Origin: Oxyruncus cristatus
Taxonomy: Eukaryota; Chordata; Aves; Passeriformes; Cotingidae
Length of the DNA: 64,000 bases
Reading direction: 5' to 3'
NCBI GenBank assembly: GCA_013399855.1
Contig: VXAY01006085.1
Location: forward strand, 1,102,685 to 1,166,684
In this document: one piece after another, positions 51,746 through 63,196 of the stretch
Layout: each line of letters starts with the position of its first letter
Numbering within the stretch: the first letter of the stretch is position 1
The notes under the pieces: generated by a model
Databases searched by the model: none
Seen by the model: the letters and a program-made list of their open reading frames with translations, nothing else
Told to the model about the DNA's origin: nothing
Position numbers and translations under genes: made by a program

Positions 51746-54630
51746 CAATGCAAGTACATGTTCATTTTCATGCATGAACACACACAAAAGGGTGTAGGTG
51801 AAACGTCGGACCTCTGTATTCCTCATATATGTTATAGTTAATTTTTACTAAATAATTCTTAAGAAAGCAACACTTAAAATCAGAGTTCTAACAGATGACC
51901 ATTTTTCCTGCATGAGGAGAGCAGTGGGTAATAGCTTTTTGTTAGGGAAAAAATTGATAAAACAAAATGAAAAAAGAAAACAACTCTCCAAAAGCAATTA
52001 AGCATAGAAAGCAAAACTGTCATACAGTACTCTTTTTTTCATTAGATTATTTACTAGTTAGTGATGTCTGTGTTGACCAGATAGAATGGGACACATTCTC
52101 ATTTGGATTAAGTTGTGTTGATCAATATAATTAAGACTACTCATTTAACTGTCTCAGCATTCAGGTCCATATATAAAGAGAAAAATTAACTTGATATAGT
52201 ATGTCTGACAGATCTCATTTTGAAATATTTTTCATTGAAGTTAACCATATTCATTGATAAAGATGAGCAGTATACATATTAACAGTAACTATTGTATTCT
52301 TTAGATTATCTCTTTGGAAACAATTTCACGTCATGAATGACGGATAGGGAAATATCAGGCAAACTCAGCAGAGGAAGAGCACCAATAAAAACAATTACTC
52401 CTGTCAGAGCAAGTGGGATTGCTTCCAGTTATTTGTAGTTTAGATTCAATCAGTGCATGTCTAATTTGCAGTCAGACCTTTTCACCCTGTGCTATGCTCT
52501 TGGATGTTGTGACCATGACAGTGTAAAGAAATGGAAGACCATGCCTTATTTAAAACAGATGTTTAGTTCTGATTTGTGTTTGCTTACCACTCACAAAAGT
52601 GACCACTCATAGAACTCTCTTGAGGGAAATGCAATACAATTATAGCCTGCGTGCTTATCTCACATTAAGCCAAGACACTTAAATCAAAAATCTTTAATGG
52701 AAGAGAATGGAAATCTTTGTCATTCAAAGTGGCACACTGTTGTTCTTTCTTTGACATTCTGTGACTGCTCTGTGATTTTTCAAAAAATTCTATTCATTTC
52801 TGATGCCAACAACATCTGATAGTAAAATACTGTGTATAACAAGAGTGTAATGCTTTATAGAAAATACATCTACAAACTTATCTAGGAAAAACCCTACCTT
52901 TTTTCCTATATATCAAAAATCCAGTCGGTTGAAACCTAGAACAAGTTCCTGTTAATTTGGAAATATATTTAACGAGAATATAATGATGGGTAATGCAAAA
53001 TTGGGTGACTGTGGCTGGCCTGAAATTTGTTGTCAGCAGGGAGAAGATTAATTTCATTTACTCTCTTTGTCATGTCTCACTGGCTTCCTGTCTTTTTAGC
53101 TTGTTACCTCCAGTGGGTTACTGCTGTCACTCTCAATTCACTTTCTACTCAGTTATTTGTTATCTGATGGCTCTGTCTACACATTCTCCCAATATGACAT
53201 TTTTCCCCTCCTATACCAGAGCTGTGATCACTAAGTCTACACTACAAGAGAAAACCTACAATGAACTTAAAAATATTAAGAAAGAATTACATGTGTACAA
53301 TTCCACAACAATGCTCCTGTCCAAGTACTCTGGCTGCCTGAGAAAAACTCCTTTTTTTCTTGTATTTTTTGTGTAAATGAAAGAAGCAGTGATAAAGTAT
53401 GAAAGCATGTATTTGTAGTCTCCAGATCTTACATCTCAGTCCCTGCATCTGTGAGAAAGCCCAAGAATTAGGCACTGTCAAGGAGTACATAGATGAAGAA
53501 TTGTTAAGAGCAGTTTTGGTGTATTTGCCTCTATTAGTCCATTTGCAAAGTGCTGTTGAATCAGATGATGTGATGTGTCCTGCCAATGGTGCTGAGTTTT
53601 AATAGGATTACCCACAGTAAGGGGACATCCATGCTTCAAAATGTTTATCATATGTGTATGTACATGTGCCTGTGGATGTGCTGTTTCAATTACATTATTT
53701 CCAGCTGACCTGACATAACAGATAGCTCTGTAATGTGGCTCTGTAGTTTCGGGATAAAGTGGGAGGACCAGGATCAGACTGCCTTGCTTCCCCAGAGGAG
53801 CAAAAGAAAGGCTATTCTACCATTTTATACCCTCTGGCTACACATAAGGTATGTTTAAGTGCTTTGCTAAATTGCCTTTAACAGTTGGGCTAACTGAATG
53901 AGTATACAGGATCAAGTGAGTGACAAAAAGCTATTCTCAGTGACTATTCTTACGATATGCAAGGGTCTTGACTCTGTGATTTCTCCTCAGGCTAAGAAAA
54001 TTTCAGAACTGAGAGTCACCTTTTAATGTGCTTGGGAACCATACAGGTTTTGTTATAAAAGTAACTTTCCAGAAGCACACTGGAACAAAAATTGTGTTAT
54101 CAGAGGTGGTCCTGTCTTCTCACGCTCTGCTTTGGTGCAGGACTGTTAACCAAGGCCAGTTTTGGCGAAAGACTCTGTATCTGTAGGCTCCTTTTATTAC
54201 CAGGGAAAATAGACTTCCTAAACAGGCAACACTGAGAAATCTTGAAATTGCCTCCAGGAGATGTCTTGCTCTCACCATTGACAACAGAGAGAACCAAAGG
54301 AAACCACACTTGTTTTGATAACTGGTCTGTTAATTCTCCACAGTGTTAAGTGCCTTTATTGCTCATTGGCAGTGTGACATTGATTTCAGGTGTGTTAGAG
54401 ATTATATTTTTTCCAGACTGTCAGAACATGAGAAACAGTTGAATGATCATATGAGATCTAAACCTGGGCAGCTAAATATTTGGACTGGGTAGGGATATAA
54501 TCATGTTTTCACAGGACCTTTCAAGATTCAAGCAATTTGCGGCTCACAGAAACACAAAATGACTAACAGTTTATACTTTAACAATCAGCACTGAAAAACA
54601 CTGTGATGTGATGCCCACTCTCTGATCTGC
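51746..54630. other. Unique AT-rich sequence, no gene seen
   Basis: No gene or nameable repeat. A 127-codon plus frame at 52993-53376 and a 67-codon plus frame at 53399-53602 resemble nothing known. Confidence 0.5.
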
Positions 54631-54770
54631 CAGTTGCCATCAACAGCACCATTGTTTAGTGGAGTAGACTGGGGGTAGGGTGGTAGCTATTTCCTGAAGA
54701 AGCATTTTCGTCACGCTTGATGCAAGCATGCCCACAAATCTCTCATCCCATACAGCTGAAGGTTCACATT
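54631..54770 (+). repeat. 140-bp direct repeat, left copy
   Basis: This segment recurs at 57345-57485 in the same orientation. Both start at 'cagttgccatcaacagcacc' and run to 'cagctgaaggtt' plus a few bases. I count about five substitutions over roughly 135 aligned bases, plus one extra base near the end. The left copy ends 56 bases before the CR1 3' end. It is not a family I can name. Confidence 0.95.
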
Positions 54771-54825
54771 TGGAGGCATGCCTGCACATACATCCTGGCT
54801 GGATTGAAAGAGACAACTTGAATTA

Positions 54826-56235
54826 TCATAGAATCATATCATAGAATGGTTTAGGTTGGAGGGGACGTTAGAGATCATCTAGTTCCAAACTCCCTTCTGT
54901 GATCAGGGACACCTCTCACTAGACTAGGTTGATCACAGCCCCATCAAGGCTGTGAAGTGTTGCACTGGAAGACACCCCTCCCCTCCTCCATGTCAACCTC
55001 ACCACACAGCTTGGTGTTACTGGCAAACTGGCTGACGGTGCACTCAGTCCCACTGTCCACATCACCAGCAAAGATGTTAAACAGTGCTGGTTTCAATGCC
55101 CACCCCTGAGGGACACCACTTGTCACTTGGCTCCACTTGGACATTGAGCCATTGGTCACAACTCTCTGAGTGTAACCATCCAGTCATTTCCCTATCCATC
55201 TGTCAAATCCATGTCTCAGTTTAGAGAAAATGATGTCACGTGGGACAGTGTCAAATGCTTGGCACAAGTCCAAGTAGATTGATGCCTCAGAGTTTTTTTT
55301 GATTTTTTTAGCTTTTGTAGATTTTAGAAGTAGTGGTGTAGTAAATGTAGATTTTAATGTAGCTGTATTATAACCCTTACCTTTAGAATAATAGTTACAT
55401 CTACCCAACTTTGTTACCCCATTTCATATCAATCCCTCTAAATTCCATTAGCGTGTTCTTTTCAAGGTAGAACTGTAGAAAAATATCCTAGGTCTGGATC
55501 AGAAGATATTACACAGACACAGTGACCTTCAAGCCCAGAACTTTGGAGGACTGTGCGTTCTGCAAAGATGACGATGAGGAATAAGTGGTCCCAAAGGTCC
55601 TAAACCAAATTCCCGAAGGGGCCTGTCATGGGGCAGTACCAGACAGATCTGGGATTGGATGGACCTTACTATAAAATCATAGAACCGCTTTCTGGCTGGG
55701 GACACACGTTATGTGTATTCCCTGGGCCTCAGGCCTGAGATTGAAGGACCTACTCTCTTTATCTTATCTTATACACTAAATTGGCCTGGAGTTTTTTTCT
55801 CTGTGCTCTCTTAAGGCAAGAGATGATGTCAGTTGCCCTTTCGTTATCCATCAATGTTGTAACCACATTGTAGAAGGCCAACCAAATTAGTCAGACACAA
55901 TTTGCCCTTGGTGAAGCCACGCTGGCTGTCACAAATGACCTCCTTTTCTTCTGTGTTCCTTATCATAGTTTCCAGGAGGATCTACTCCATCTTGCCAGGC
56001 ACAGAAGTGAGCCTCACTAGCCTGTAGTTCCCCAGGTCTCCCTTCTTGTTTCCTTTCTAAAAATGGAGGTTATGTTTCCCTTCTTCAGTAAGTGACAGCT
56101 TCACTGATTGTCACAACTTCTCAAATATGATGGATAGTAGCTTAACCAGCTAATATGGCAGTTCCCTCAGGACCCACAGGTGCATTTTATCAGATCTCAC
56201 CCATTGTGATGAATTCAAGGTCAGTGAATTACTTG
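54826..56235 (-). mobile_element. CR1 LINE with RT remnant, internally deleted and split (antisense)
   Basis: The 3' end lies on the left ('atcatagaatcatatcatag', 'aatggtttaggttggagggg', 'agttccaaactcccttctgt'). At about 54945 it passes directly into reverse-transcriptase sequence, so the rest of ORF2 and most of the 3' region are missing. The minus-strand translation shows VTSGVPQG, ALFNIFAGDVDSGTECT, and IYLDLCQAFDTV, which are hallmark CR1 RT blocks. The catalytic FADD motif reads FASN, so both aspartates are lost, and a stop follows WIGK. CR1 homology breaks at about 55288, resumes at about 55826 ('gatgatgtcagttgcccttt', 'gaagccacgctggctgtcac', 'gcctgtagttccccaggtct', 'aggttatgtttcccttcttc') and fades by about 56235. 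Confidence 0.9.
55288..55825. mobile_element. Unidentified ~540-bp insertion splitting the CR1
   Basis: This interval interrupts the CR1 reading between the antisense RT words 'cacaagtccaagtagat' and 'gatgatgtcagttgcc', which are adjacent in intact CR1. It begins T- and A-rich and becomes GC-balanced. It contains a 'ctataaaatcat' TATA-like string near 55669 and no recognisable protein. It may be an LTR or another non-autonomous element, or genomic filler. Precise ends and a target duplication could not be fixed; a short 'gatg' word occurs on both sides. Confidence 0.5.
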
Positions 56236-57344
56236 CTATGAAGGAAGTAATAAAAAGGTGTTGCCCAAGTGAAGAGTTCAGACCATACTTTGGCTCTTGC
56301 ACAGAAATCGCAGTCTCCAAACTCAGTCATTACCTGCAGTAAGCAGAGTGCTATGTCAAGAGGATCTCTAAGGGAAAAATTACTTAACACTGCTAAAATG
56401 CAAAGGAAAGTTCTCTCCCCACTCCTGGAGCAAGTGGAATGGTAGTAAGGAAAGTCCTTGCACTAATTCTGGAATGCAAGCTGGCAATACACAGCCATTT
56501 ACAGACAGCTGTGGCAAAGACCCCTTAACACTAACCTCATAAATTTTTGCTGTTGCCCAAGTCAGCTGAAAATTTTCTGCCTGCAAGTTGATTTTTACCA
56601 ATCTTTAAATACAAACAAATGAACAAAAAAGATCTGGTATCACTTAAAATAACAGACAGATGTTTTCTATTACAGGAAAGTGGTAGGTTTACTACCTTAA
56701 AAGAATCCTAGCTTGCTTTAAAAAAAAAAAAAAAAAAAGATACATTTATCAAAGAGAAACAGACACCACAACCAATTTGCTTTGTAGGTGAGATATGGTC
56801 CATATAGTGCCTTTTCCAACATATGTCAAACACATAAGTATGTTCTCAAAGTATCCTGGAGGGTGACTGTAGCTAGCAACACCAAACAAATGCAAGAGAT
56901 AATTTTTCAAGCAGAAAGAATAAAGAAGGAGCTATAAAAACTAAATCATTACTTTTTAAACTAAAGCAGGGAAACTTAGAGAAAGAGCATAATTTGAAAT
57001 TATGTGACAAATCTGGAGACTGTAATAAATTGTCAAGTCAGCATATGCCATTTTCTTTCCATTGCTTAATAGAAAAGAGTCAATGTTGATAATATTACAG
57101 AATATTGCTCTGTGACCAGAACTAACATTTATGAGCTTTAACATACTATTCAGTTTCACTTTTGTAATCTCTGTAATGACTGTAGGTGCCATTCATGCTG
57201 TTAACTCACACATAAACCAGCCACAATATTTTTTGAAATTATGGTTGGCAGACTGTCTTTGTTTTACAGTGTTTAAGCAAGCAAGCAAAACTCATAACTT
57301 TCCAGGATTTTTCCACAACTGTCAATTAATTTGTTTGCCATTTT
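56236..57344. other. Unique sequence between the CR1 and the right direct repeat
   Basis: No gene recognised. An A19 run lies at 56720-56738. Minus-strand frames of 73 and 78 codons resemble nothing known. Confidence 0.5.
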
Positions 57345-57485
57345 CAGTTGCCATCAACAGCACCATTGTTTAGTGGAGCAGACTGGGGATAGGGTGGTAG
57401 CTATTTCCTGAAGAAGCATTTTCGTCATGCTTGATGCAAGCATGGACACAAATCTCTCATCCCATACAGCTGAAGGTTTCATATT
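57345..57485 (+). repeat. 140-bp direct repeat, right copy
   Basis: The partner of 54631-54770, about 96% identical by eye. It contains a perfect 8-bp hairpin (catgcttg-atg-caagcatg, 57426-57444); in the left copy one pair is weakened to a wobble by a C. The sequence just upstream, 'ttgtttgccattttcag', shares no homology with the left copy's upstream flank. Confidence 0.95.
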
Positions 57486-58827
57486 CAACAGTCATCTAAT
57501 TCTAGTTTAGGTCACTCCATAAAATATAATCTTTTTCTGTTTTCCAACTGTATTTACTACAGTCAAGCAAAGATGAAATAAAGTATTCTTGTAGAAAATC
57601 TTTTCCTGAATCTGTACTGTTTGACAGATGAGAAAAATGTATCTTGAAGTAAAAGAGAGTTATTTTTAAAATTACTGTTATGTGATAGGAAGGAAAAATC
57701 CACAATATAAAGGACATCTAAAGAAAAAAGCGAATTTTATTTATTACACATACATTTCCCATATGAAAATCAGGCTGTTTCATGGTACCTTAAGCCAGAT
57801 TGTGAGAAGCACTTATGAAAGGACTGATGTCAGCTGAATAACTAGGATTATTTTCATACAAGGAGTCACACATGCACATGACATATTTATATATATGTTT
57901 ATAAATCATTTCAGCCGGGCTTCATTCCTTTCCAACTGGAGAACCAAATTACTGACAATAAAACATTACACTAGAGTAAAACATTATACTATATGGGTGG
58001 CAAATGCCACCTTTATTACAAAAAGACATTTTAGAATACTTTAAAGCATTTGCATTTTTATTGTGACTGCTTGTTGCAGCCTTTCATCTATAAAACCAAT
58101 TTCCCTAGACACCATCAGATCCTTTTCTAGAAGTGTCGCCAGATACCATAAAAACTATTATTTTTTTTTTATTTTTAATCCTTTGAATTGCAAAATTTTG
58201 TGGGTTTAAAATATGGTATTGCTGGGACATTCCAAGGGTAGAGGTGAATATAAAATCCCACTGGGAACCTAAAAATCTCTTTTTTCCCAGAAAGGGAATG
58301 TGTACTGGAAGAGGAAAGAAACAGGACATAATTTTTCTCTGTCTTGCTCAAGGATGATATATAACAACATTCTGTTTGGAGATGCTACAATTTAAGGGAA
58401 TAAGAAGAACACACTTTTTGTCAGCACATTTAAAAATATACATGCCCAATTAGGAATTTGGGAAGTTATTTAGAACCACATAAGAGATTAATAAAGGAAG
58501 AGTGCACATGAAGTAAGTAATGCGTAACATTACAGAATAACAAGAAAAGTATATCTAGCACAATACCGAGATTTATCTTATTTATGTTGTCACCATAAAA
58601 TCATATAAAGGTGATACTACTGCCCTGATTTTTCTCAAATCAGGGACATCTAAATTTTGTATAAAACCCCACATTCTAAGTTGTTTGTGTTTGTTCAGTT
58701 GGTTGGGATTTTTTGTTATTCGGAAGCACAGGCATATGATAATAAAAATGTAATTTGAAAAATCCAGTGTAGGAGAATTCACAGACAACAAACTACTATT
58801 TTCTCATCTTGATGTTGACTCTTAAGT
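57486..58827. other. Unique AT-rich sequence, no gene seen
   Basis: A 9-bp inverted repeat (ccctgattt with aaatcaggg, 58623-58645) is the only structure noted, and one of that size is expected by chance. No gene is seen. Confidence 0.5.
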
Positions 58828-58905
58828 TTGGACTTGGGCAAGTCAGTCAACATCTATGTAGTTCTGTATGCTCAACAGTGGAATAGAGATAATAAAGCTG
58901 TATAT
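58828..58905 (+). repeat. MIR-like SINE remnant (sense)
   Basis: 'ttggacttgggcaagtcagt', 'caacatctatgtagttctgt', 'atgctcaacagtggaataga' and 'gataataaagctg' follow the MIR core (cttgggcaagtcacttaacctct..gcctcagt...aaatggggataataa) with moderate divergence. Confidence 0.55.
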
Positions 58906-59810
58906 ACGTGGTAAATCCCCAAGAACTAGATTGCAACATCCTACAGAAGTACTTTTGGAAGGGATTAAAAAGCCCTGCAATATTATCTAAAGCTTTTTAT
59001 CCTGCCGCTCCCCCATAGGTGTAGCCCCCACACTTCTCAAGTACTACAAGAAGTTTTCTGCCTCAGAGTTGGCTGTAAGACCTCAATTGAAAGTCTTCAG
59101 TATCTGGTAGTAAGGGTTCAACCAACTGTCTACAGTCTCAAGCGAAAAAGGCAAGACCTTTTCACCCAGCTATGAAAAAGCTAGTTATACCTCTGAATTG
59201 AGTTCGTGCAGTTTACTCCAGTTCCCCATTTTTCCTTTTTCTGCATCTGTCCTCACACAAGAACCCTGGCACACAAGAACCAAGTGGATGCGCCTCTCAG
59301 TCCAGTGTCTGCTCCCCAGAGTTTCAGCTCTTCCTTCACTTTCCCTGCGCTAGTCCTTTTTTTTTTATGGATCTCAAGACTAGAAGAAAGGGCAGTGCAG
59401 AGCTACCATTCCAAGAATAAGGCTCATCTTCTTACACATGTCTTACAATATGATGATTTCCTTTATGAATTTTGCATGAATAACTTACAGTAAATGGAAA
59501 ATACAATTACCTTCTCTCACAAATATTAAATAAAGACCCTTAGGCTTTGTTAAGTATCATTTCACAATTTTGATTTCTCAACTCCAGAGCATTATTCTAG
59601 TAGGTATTGCATCTAATTATCTGTCACCCCGGTCTAGAGCAAAGATCGTATATTTTAGCTGAACATCTATTGCAGAATCTGACTTATCTTACAGCAAAGC
59701 TGTTACCTAATTTGTGATGAAACAATTAAGCACTGAATGTTCTTTTCTGGTACACCTACAGATCTCAAGCTTTGAATCAAACCTTTTTGGTATGGGATTC
59801 CTTAATAAAT
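58906..59810. other. Unique sequence, no gene seen
   Basis: A 95-codon plus frame at 59206-59493 is not recognised. Confidence 0.5.
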
Positions 59811-59853
59811 ACGTCATTTACTTCACTAGAAGTAAATTTACTGTCACCGTGAC
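59811..59853. promoter_or_regulatory. Cluster of overlapping palindromes with CRE/AP-1-like words
   Basis: Three palindromic units lie within 43 bases: atttacttc-acta-gaagtaaat (59816-59837), agtaaatttact (59831-59842) and gtcac-c-gtgac (59843-59853). The cluster opens with ACGTCA and its last arm leads into TGACATCA. Two CpGs are present. Such density suggests a protein-binding element, but no promoter or gene is adjacent. Confidence 0.3.
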
Positions 59854-61023
59854 ATCAGTACAGTTCTTCTTCCTAAGAGTTTGAGCCTTATTCCGAGGAA
59901 CTGCCAAGTGTTTAATAAAGCAGGTGATTCATTAAAGATGCTTAAGAGGAGGAGTAGAAGAGTAAATATTTACATTCTGTCAATGAACACTATATTCTTT
60001 GCAAATTGTATCTTTTAATGGGTTAAAAAGTCCTCACCAAATAATATTTTGCTCAGATATTTTTCACCACTAAAACTTTTGTTATTAAAAGAAAGGCTTG
60101 ACAATACTTGCATAACATAAATTAAGGCCAAATTAAGTCTTGGGTATATCTTGAAATGATCTAGTGTCCATGTCACAGAATTACAAAAATAGAGAATTTA
60201 TTTACAAAACTATAAACTTCAAATTAAAAGTCTGGATTCTTTGCATCTCAGTGTATTACAAGAATTACATGACTAAATTACATACTGTTATTGAAGAAAA
60301 AAGTAAAGGAAATAAGAATGAGTATGAGGAGAAGAAGATGTATTCTTATAATCATCCTGTAATCAAACAGTAAAATAATCTGACCTAAAAGAGTTGAAAG
60401 AATCTATATAAAAGCTCTTTTTTTATGAATAGTTAGTTAACAAATTATTTCTTGCTTAGTCTATCCTATATTTTTTCTCTCTTACTTTAAGAAACAGTTT
60501 ATTTTCAAAAAGGGGTTCCTGAATTTAAAATTCTGTTTAGTGGTTGTATGAGTGATATGTACTCAATCAATATTTTCAGATTTTTTCATGGGCACTGTTT
60601 GCAGTCCTATTTGTAAATATAATAACAAATCAAAACATTTTTTTTGGTAGAAGAATGATCAAGGAAAAACACCCGGGAGCCTAGAGAATGAAGTCCTTGA
60701 TTGGCAGAAACCAAGAAAGGCTTGAATTAATCCCCACTAAGAATCCTCATTCTCCTTTGAAGAACAGTTTCAGATCTGAACCTGGCTTTTAAAACCATCT
60801 TTCACTTTTATACTGAGCAACATAATTAAAAAAAAAAAAATCAGATGAGTACTATCCCTAAGCACTGATGGCAAGTTTGCAACAAATAACAGAGACTTTT
60901 GCAAAGGTCTTTGACTTGGCTGCGACAGGGTTCATGCTCAGAATGGGAATGGAATGGATATGTCAGCCAGAAAGAGGCTTACTTTTTAGGGCACAGCAGT
61001 GGTCTAAACCCACCTTGTTGTCC
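59854..61023. other. Unique AT-rich sequence, no gene seen
   Basis: No gene or repeat recognised. A 13-base A-run is at 60828-60840. Confidence 0.5.
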
Positions 61024-61210
61024 TCATGACCCCGTCTTAGAGTGTTGACCTGTGTGGTTTGGATGGATGGGTCCCTCTGGAGCTACAGGACTCTTGGCAC
61101 TGTATTGCTTGGAGTGGTATAGACATGTTCTCACACGTTTCATGTGTGGATTGTTTGGGGCCCTCTCCTTAAAAACGTCACTGCACCCGGATCTTGGATT
61201 GTAGTCTGAT
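61024..61210 (-). other. Candidate 3'-terminal exon on the minus strand (unassigned)
   Basis: On the minus strand a pyrimidine tract ending 'tactttttattaattgcag' immediately precedes 61210. One frame then stays open for 61 codons to a TGA at 61024. It begins SDYNPRSGCSDVFKERAP and is rich in K, R, H, S and P. Base composition changes from AT-rich to GC-balanced exactly at the acceptor. I do not recognise the protein, and I saw no AATAAA close downstream. It could equally be a pseudo-exon or an unrecognised repeat. Confidence 0.2.
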
Positions 61211-62481
61211 CTGCAATTAATAAAAAGTACAATCGAAATAAAGGAATGTTGCATCTCATTTCCATTTGTTTGCCAGATTCTTAGAAATCCCAGACAGATG
61301 TTTTTGTTCACAATAAGAAAGACATGCAAAAAGTAAAAAATCAGCGTGTTTGCAAGAAGAATATAGAGCACTGTGTTGATTTACTGTTTTGAGCTTGCTT
61401 CTATACACTGTACAGTTGTCATTTCACTAGTAATTTATTTTAAAATAGCCATCATATGGAACTCTTCAAAATCAAGTCAACAATGTTATCCATAATAATA
61501 ACAATGACTTAAACAGTGTTTGTCCTCTTCAAAGCACTTTACAAATATTCCTTCTTGATCCACTGAAGAATAGGAAAATTTTGGGTGGAATATATTAATG
61601 TAGAATTTTTTGATAAATTAATACTTATAGTGTCAGTCTTGTCCCTGGCAGAATTCTACATATTTTCTTGGAATTTCCCTTGGACAATTTTGGACCACTT
61701 TATTTACAGTCTTCCTGGGAGGCATTGCTTTAAATATGAAATGCTAACGTCTGGAACAGCATAATTTTTTATTCATTGTTTTTCATTTTTATCTCTTGAA
61801 TACAGTGCTTTTCAGAGTTTGGACAGACAACTAAAAGAAACAACATACAAATGCATTTTGGGCCATTTAAAAATTGTCCTTTACACAGCTGATCCGCAAC
61901 ACAAAGGGAGATTGGGCCTCACCCTGTCCAGCTCTCCAGGGGCCAAAACAGCTCCAAACTGGGAACATAAGCAAGGGGTGAGGGCAGATGGGAAGTACAT
62001 GTGCGAAGAGTTCAGAAGGAAAATTTCCAGCTTGCAAATATTGCAGAAAAGTCAGGGAAATCATGGAGCCACAGAATGAACTGTACTTCTCAATTTTCAC
62101 CTGGAAACACAGTGGGAAAAGGATTACCAGAAAGCTTTACCGCCTGCTGTAGCCATTTTGTGCTATTCTTGTGACAGAGAGTCACTGTAGAGAGGACCCA
62201 GGGAAAACTCTGTGGTGTGGATAACAGCCAACACACTGTTCTTTCAGGATCTCCCTGGAATTCCCGGGACCATAAACCAAGCAGGCAGAGTTTTAGGTTT
62301 TGGGGTGGGTTTTTTCTGTGTCTGATCTTTATACATCCTAACACTGAGCAAATGTCTAAAGCTTCTGCTCTGAGGCAGGATGAATACTCCTAGGGTTGAC
62401 TTAAATTCCCTTTCTTATATTAGATTTTGGGAAGATAGATTGACTAGATGAGCAAGTACTTTGATCTATTTCCTGTCCACT
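61211..62481. other. Unique sequence, GC-richer at 61880-62290, no gene identified
   Basis: Short frames (86 codons plus at 61819; 84 codons minus at 62344) overlap in the GC-richer part and resemble nothing known. An acceptor-like 'cacactgttctttcag' near 62248 is followed by a 25-codon frame (DLPGIPGTINQAGRVLGF and onward). Confidence 0.4.
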
Positions 62482-62551
62482 CACAGATCCTCTCTTTTCT
62501 TTGACATTCCCTTCTGTCATTGACATGTTCCCTTTAAGGGTAGACAGTGAT
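62482..62551 (+). repeat. Diverged local duplication, copy A
   Basis: 'cacagatcctctcttttctt' through 'gacagtgat' resembles 63128-63196 over about 70 bases at roughly 70-75% identity by eye. The first 20 bases are nearly identical and the rest needs small gaps. Confidence 0.6.
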
Positions 62552-63127
62552 CAGTTTACTACAATCTCCACTTGCCTGTACAAAGATAGACAACAAAACG
62601 TATTTCTATCCCTTTGCACTACACATGCATACAGAGCCTTTATCTGCTTTTTTTTTTTTTCCTTTATTTTATGTCCCTTATGATTTTTTTAGAGACTGTA
62701 TGAACTCAATTGACTGTTCACTTCAGAATAGCTACCATTAATGACCTAAGGAAAAATTGGGTTTTGGTGGTTTTTTTTTTTTTTCCTTAGTAGATCTGCA
62801 CTGCAGCTCAAATATTTTGTAGCTATTTGTAGAATTCTGGATAAGTTGTTCTTACAAATAGAAGTCGTGGTAACCTGGCTTAGTTGTTCTGAAAAAAATC
62901 CAGTATATTAATAAAGAATTTTCACTTAAGTATTGTACCTCTGGCTTTCTATAAAGTGGATTGGCATTGCATTGCAACATCTAAAGCATTTCGCTATTCC
63001 CAGTGAGGAAAACAATCACCTGGCAATTGAAAGAAGGACAGAGTTCAAAAATAAGATACCAGGTAGGAGGCACTAGTAGCTTCACCAACATATAGAAAGA
63101 GAGAGTTCAGGTTTCCTTGTGAAGTAA
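62552..63127. other. Unique AT-rich sequence between the two copies
   Basis: T-runs at about 62650 and 62771-62784. No gene is seen. Confidence 0.5.
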
Positions 63128-63196
63128 CACAGATCCTCTCTTCTCTTTGGCATCCTTTTTGTTGCAGAAAGCGTCCTTTTAAAGATACACAGTGAT
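63128..63196 (+). repeat. Diverged local duplication, copy B
   Basis: The partner of copy A, 646 bases downstream in the same orientation, sharing 'cacagatcctctctt' and 'acagtgat' as its ends. The two may be copies of one old repeat or the remains of a local duplication. Confidence 0.6.

Noticed and set aside
52993..53376. 127-codon plus-strand frame
   Set aside because: No family resemblance, ordinary AT-rich composition, no start or splice context.
55640..55700. 'aaaatcatagaaccgctttc' as a second CR1 3' end inside the insertion
   Set aside because: Only the 'atcatagaa' word fits. The following sequence does not continue as CR1.
58623..58645. 9-bp inverted repeat ccctgattt/aaatcaggg
   Set aside because: Several stems of this size with short loops are expected by chance in a window this long.
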